A stretch of DNA of 9,253 nt from Bryobacteraceae bacterium (GTDB lineage Bacteria; Acidobacteriota; Terriglobia; Bryobacterales; Bryobacteraceae), in NCBI GenBank assembly GCA_947456995.1, contig CANGVB010000096.1, positions 1 to 9,253 on the forward strand, written 5' to 3'. Below, piece by piece: positions 6,817 to 9,253 of this stretch; within the stretch, counting starts at the first letter, position 1, and every line of letters begins with the position of its first letter. The notes under the pieces were generated by a model. It had not been told where the DNA came from. It saw only the letters and a list, made by a program, of their open reading frames with translations, and made no database searches. The translations under genes and the position numbers were made by a program.

Positions 6817-8546
6817 TGCGCCGCCGCGATTTTGCGCTTTTGATCCCGGCGGCTGCTCTTGCCCAGCCTTCTAAAGACCCGATCCTTAAAGCCATGCAGG
6901 ACGAGATGACTCGTTCGCGTCCTTTGAGTGTCGTTGGCGGGCAGCCGATCTATTACATGGAATGTGCGCTCGACGATGCTCAGGCCTTTCGTGCCTCAGC
7001 AAGTCTCGGTGCGCTCTTCAGCGCAAGCCCGACATCCTTTCGAGTTCCCAGGGTTGGGTTGAGAGTCGGAGAGAAGAAGTTTGACAACACAAACTACATC
7101 TTCTCGGAACTGTTCATGGGCACGCGTTTTGACCCGGATCAATTTCCTCTCGATAACAATCCAGCCGCCATGCGTCAGGTGTTTTGGCTGGCGATTGACC
7201 GCGCTTACAAGACCGCCATTGAAGCAATAGGCCGCAAGAAGGCTGCTCTACGCAACATCACACAAGCCGAAGAGCTTCCTGATTTTTCGGATGCTCCTCC
7301 GGTCAAGGCGATCGAGCCGATTCCTGCCTGGAGCGTGGATGAAGCCCAGTGGAAGACCCGCATTACCAAGCTGTCAAAGGTCTTTGCGTCTTATCCCGAC
7401 ATCTACACGTCTTCTGTTGATTTTGAGTCTTCCCGCGATATTTACTATTTCGCCAACAGTGAGGGTACTGAGCTCCGCTATACAGAACTGATTACCTACG
7501 TGAGGGCACGCGCCAATGGTCAGGCTGCGGATGGCATGCGCCTTCGCAATCATGCCTTCTTCTTTATTGCTGACAAATCGCCGATTTCCACCGAGGCGGC
7601 GATGGAAGCCGAGATGCGCCGGACAGCCGACGAGCTCACTGCAATTCTGAAAGCTCCGGTTGGTGAAAGCTATTCTGGCCCTGTGCTGTTTGAGGCCGAA
7701 GCCTCTGCGCAACTGTTTTCTGACTTGATTGGCAGCCAGGCTGCGACGAACCGCAAGCCAGTGGCCGAGCCAGGACGGCCGATCAATCTCCCAACAGGTG
7801 ATCTCGAAGGCCGCTTGAATTCGAGAATCCTTCCTTCTTCGTTCACCGTGGTGGATGACCCGACGCAGTCCACCTACAAGGGCCGCACATTGATGGGGCA
7901 TTACCCGATTGATCTTGAAGGTGTGAAGTCGCAACCTGTCGTGCTGATTGAGAAGGGTAGTTTCAAAAACTATCTGTCTACGCGAATCCCGACTCGTGAC
8001 TCGAAGGCAACCAATGGCCATGCCCGATTGCCTGGCTCTTTCGGTGGCTACGTAGCCTATTCCAGCAACCTTTTTGTGAAGTCTGAGGAAACCATTCCCG
8101 CAGCCGACATGAAGAAGAAGCTGATCGAAATGGTGCAGCAGCGCAGCAAGCCCTATGGGTTGCTGGTGCGCAAGCTGGACTTCCCTTCGACGGCCAGTTT
8201 TGAAGAATTGCGCGGCGCTCTGGCTGGCGCCAGTTCTCGTCCTGCGCCGCTTCCTCTGCTGGTTTACCGTGTCTACCCCGATGGCCGAGAGGAACTGGTA
8301 CGTGGCTTGCGGTTCAGAAGTCTGAACGTGCGGGCTCTCAAGGACATCACTGTTGCCGGTAACGATGAAGCTCATTTTGATTACCTGGCAAACGGTGCCC
8401 CTTTCGCTATCGTTGGCGGTGGCAACTATGTCTTTGGTTGCACTACGGTTGCGCCCAGCATTCTTTTTGAAGATCTTGAACTCGAGCGGCCACAGGTGGA
8501 ATTACCCAAGCTTCCTGTCGTGCCCCCTCCGCCACTTACGGCCTGA
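6816..8546 (+). CDS. TldE/PmbA-like pseudoprotease partner, exported, metal ligands lost
   Basis: 576 residues, co-linear with the preceding TldD-type protein: shared landmarks are the KAPxxExxxGP block, DLEG (367-369 versus DDEG), NGHxR, KPYGL and the VYPDG-ELVRG / VFADG-QLIRG segment. At the catalytic helix it has FSDLIGS (301-307) where the partner has HEIFGH, and Val is aligned with the partner's Cys516, so all three metal ligands are gone. This matches the established TldD/TldE arrangement, in which TldE lacks the site and forms a dimer with TldD. The leader MRRRDFALLIPAAALAQ has a Tat-like RRxF and an A-L-A cleavage site before Q17. The start ATG 6816 overlaps the previous stop by one base and has a strong AGGAGG. 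Cofolding with the active partner in the periplasm is inferred. It could equally be an independent local duplicate rather than a true TldE orthologue. Confidence 0.85.
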   Translation: MRRRDFALLIPAAALAQPSKDPILKAMQDEMTRSRPLSVVGGQPIYYMECALDDAQAFRASASLGALFSASPTSFRVPRVGLRVGEKKFDNTNYIFSELFMGTRFDPDQFPLDNNPAAMRQVFWLAIDRAYKTAIEAIGRKKAALRNITQAEELPDFSDAPPVKAIEPIPAWSVDEAQWKTRITKLSKVFASYPDIYTSSVDFESSRDIYYFANSEGTELRYTELITYVRARANGQAADGMRLRNHAFFFIADKSPISTEAAMEAEMRRTADELTAILKAPVGESYSGPVLFEAEASAQLFSDLIGSQAATNRKPVAEPGRPINLPTGDLEGRLNSRILPSSFTVVDDPTQSTYKGRTLMGHYPIDLEGVKSQPVVLIEKGSFKNYLSTRIPTRDSKATNGHARLPGSFGGYVAYSSNLFVKSEETIPAADMKKKLIEMVQQRSKPYGLLVRKLDFPSTASFEELRGALAGASSRPAPLPLLVYRVYPDGREELVRGLRFRSLNVRALKDITVAGNDEAHFDYLANGAPFAIVGGGNYVFGCTTVAPSILFEDLELERPQVELPKLPVVPPPPLTA

Positions 8547-8552
8547 GGTCTC

Positions 8553-9253
8553 GTGAAGATCCTTTCGAGAGCCATCTTTCGGGAAGTCGCATCCAGCGCG
8601 TTGCTGGGTGTGCTGCTCTTCACGTTTGTCCTGTTTCTGCAGCGCCTTGGCAGCGGCAAGCTCTTTGAGCTTGTGCTGCGCAACTCGACAGACTGGCAGA
8701 CGGCAGTCTACCTGTTCTTTCTGATTGTTCCGCCCACTTCACCCTTCACCATCCCTGTTGGCGTACTGGTGGGCGTGCTGATTGGCCTAAGCCGCATGTC
8801 GGGCGATAACGAGATCACGGCACTGCGCGCTACCGGCTCACCCGCCAGGCGGGTAGTGGCGCCGGTGCTCACCTTTGGCTTTCTCGGCTTTCTGTTAACG
8901 GCCGCCTCGACTACCTGGCTGACGCCCTGGAGCCTGCGCCAGTCCACCAAGCTGATGAACAAAGCCCTGGCTGCCCAGGTGACTGCCGAAATTCAACCTC
9001 GCATTTTCGAAGAAGGCTTTCCCAATACCGTCCTCTACGTGGGTGACGTGATTGCCGGGCCGACGGTGAAATGGCGCAAGATTTTCATGGCCGATTTGCG
9101 GGCTGCCGATCAGCGCAGTTCGGGCGCGCGTGAGCGCAGCGATGAGCCTCGCATCCTGCTGGGTGAGGAAGCTCTTGCTGTTTCTGACATCAAGAACAAC
9201 CGCATTCAGCTGGCCATGAAGAATGGAAGCACCTATGAGATTGGCAAGAACCC
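8553..9253 (+). CDS. LptF/LptG-family permease, N-terminal part (3' truncated by window)
   Basis: The frame is open from GTG 8553 to the window end, 233 residues visible of an expected 350-400. LptF and LptG form the inner-membrane part of the LptB2FG ABC transporter, which pulls lipopolysaccharide from the inner membrane towards the outer membrane. Seen: membrane helix 1 about 11-29, helix 2 about 52-80, the signature GLSRMSGDNEITALRATG (78-95) that contacts the LptB ATPase, helix 3 about 102-125, then the start of the periplasmic jellyroll with PRIFEEGFPNTVLYVGD (149-165). Six bases separate it from the preceding stop, and GAGG overlapping that stop (8545-8548) can act as ribosome site four bases before GTG, so it is co-transcribed with the protease pair. 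F versus G cannot be decided from this part. Confidence 0.88.
   Translation, partial: MKILSRAIFREVASSALLGVLLFTFVLFLQRLGSGKLFELVLRNSTDWQTAVYLFFLIVPPTSPFTIPVGVLVGVLIGLSRMSGDNEITALRATGSPARRVVAPVLTFGFLGFLLTAASTTWLTPWSLRQSTKLMNKALAAQVTAEIQPRIFEEGFPNTVLYVGDVIAGPTVKWRKIFMADLRAADQRSSGARERSDEPRILLGEEALAVSDIKNNRIQLAMKNGSTYEIGKN

Noticed and set aside
7374..8375. Long minus-strand open frame (333 codons) opposite the pseudoprotease gene
   Set aside because: Its product is rich in Arg, His and Gln with no domain pattern, while the plus strand has a clear family match, a signal peptide and a strong ribosome site. It is an antisense by-product of codon bias.
6816..8546. Second protease as a decayed pseudogene
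   Set aside because: The frame is intact over 576 codons, with leader, strong ribosome site and conserved non-catalytic blocks; loss of only the metal ligands fits a TldE-type partner.

Overview
The window looks like chromosomal DNA of a diderm bacterium, most likely an acidobacterium (Bryobacterales/Solibacter-like). This is inferred from protein style only: an Oar-like giant TonB-type outer-membrane protein, an exported TPR protein, a coproheme decarboxylase, a TldD/TldE-like pair with signal peptides and an LptF/LptG permease. Base composition is moderately GC-rich and looks even throughout. No tRNA, rRNA, CRISPR array, transposase or long repeat was seen. Coding is almost continuous; the largest gap is 61 bp (5058-5118), so no gene-free stretch reaches 300 bp.

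Layout: (1) 1-1172, + strand: C-terminal part of an Oar/TonB-receptor-like outer-membrane beta-barrel, cut by the window edge. A terminator-like hairpin for it (1258-1283) lies inside the next gene, which is convergent. (2) 3294 down to 1176, - strand: a three-gene unit with ATGA and GTGA 4-nt overlaps. The order is chdC/hemQ (coproheme decarboxylase, all expected active-site residues present), an exported TPR-like protein, then a small lipoprotein. (3) 3304-4197, + strand: a ten-helix EamA/DMT transporter that starts 10 nt from the chdC start. (4) 5057-4194, - strand: a tandem-domain universal stress protein; its TAG stop shares the palindrome CTAG with the transporter's TAG stop. (5) 5119-9253, + strand: an operon of an exported TldD-type metalloprotease (complete HExxxH plus Cys site), a co-linear partner without the metal ligands and with a Tat-like leader, and the start of an LptF/LptG permease, cut by the window end.

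How they may work together: the last operon suggests an envelope function, a TldD/TldE-like protease/pseudoprotease pair moved out of the cytoplasm and co-transcribed with a lipopolysaccharide-export permease. The chdC unit couples the last step of coproporphyrin-dependent haem synthesis with two exported proteins of unknown role. Both links are inferences from gene order. The most unusual items are the exported TldD/TldE-like pair, the chdC-TPR-lipoprotein unit, and the extreme compaction of gene borders.
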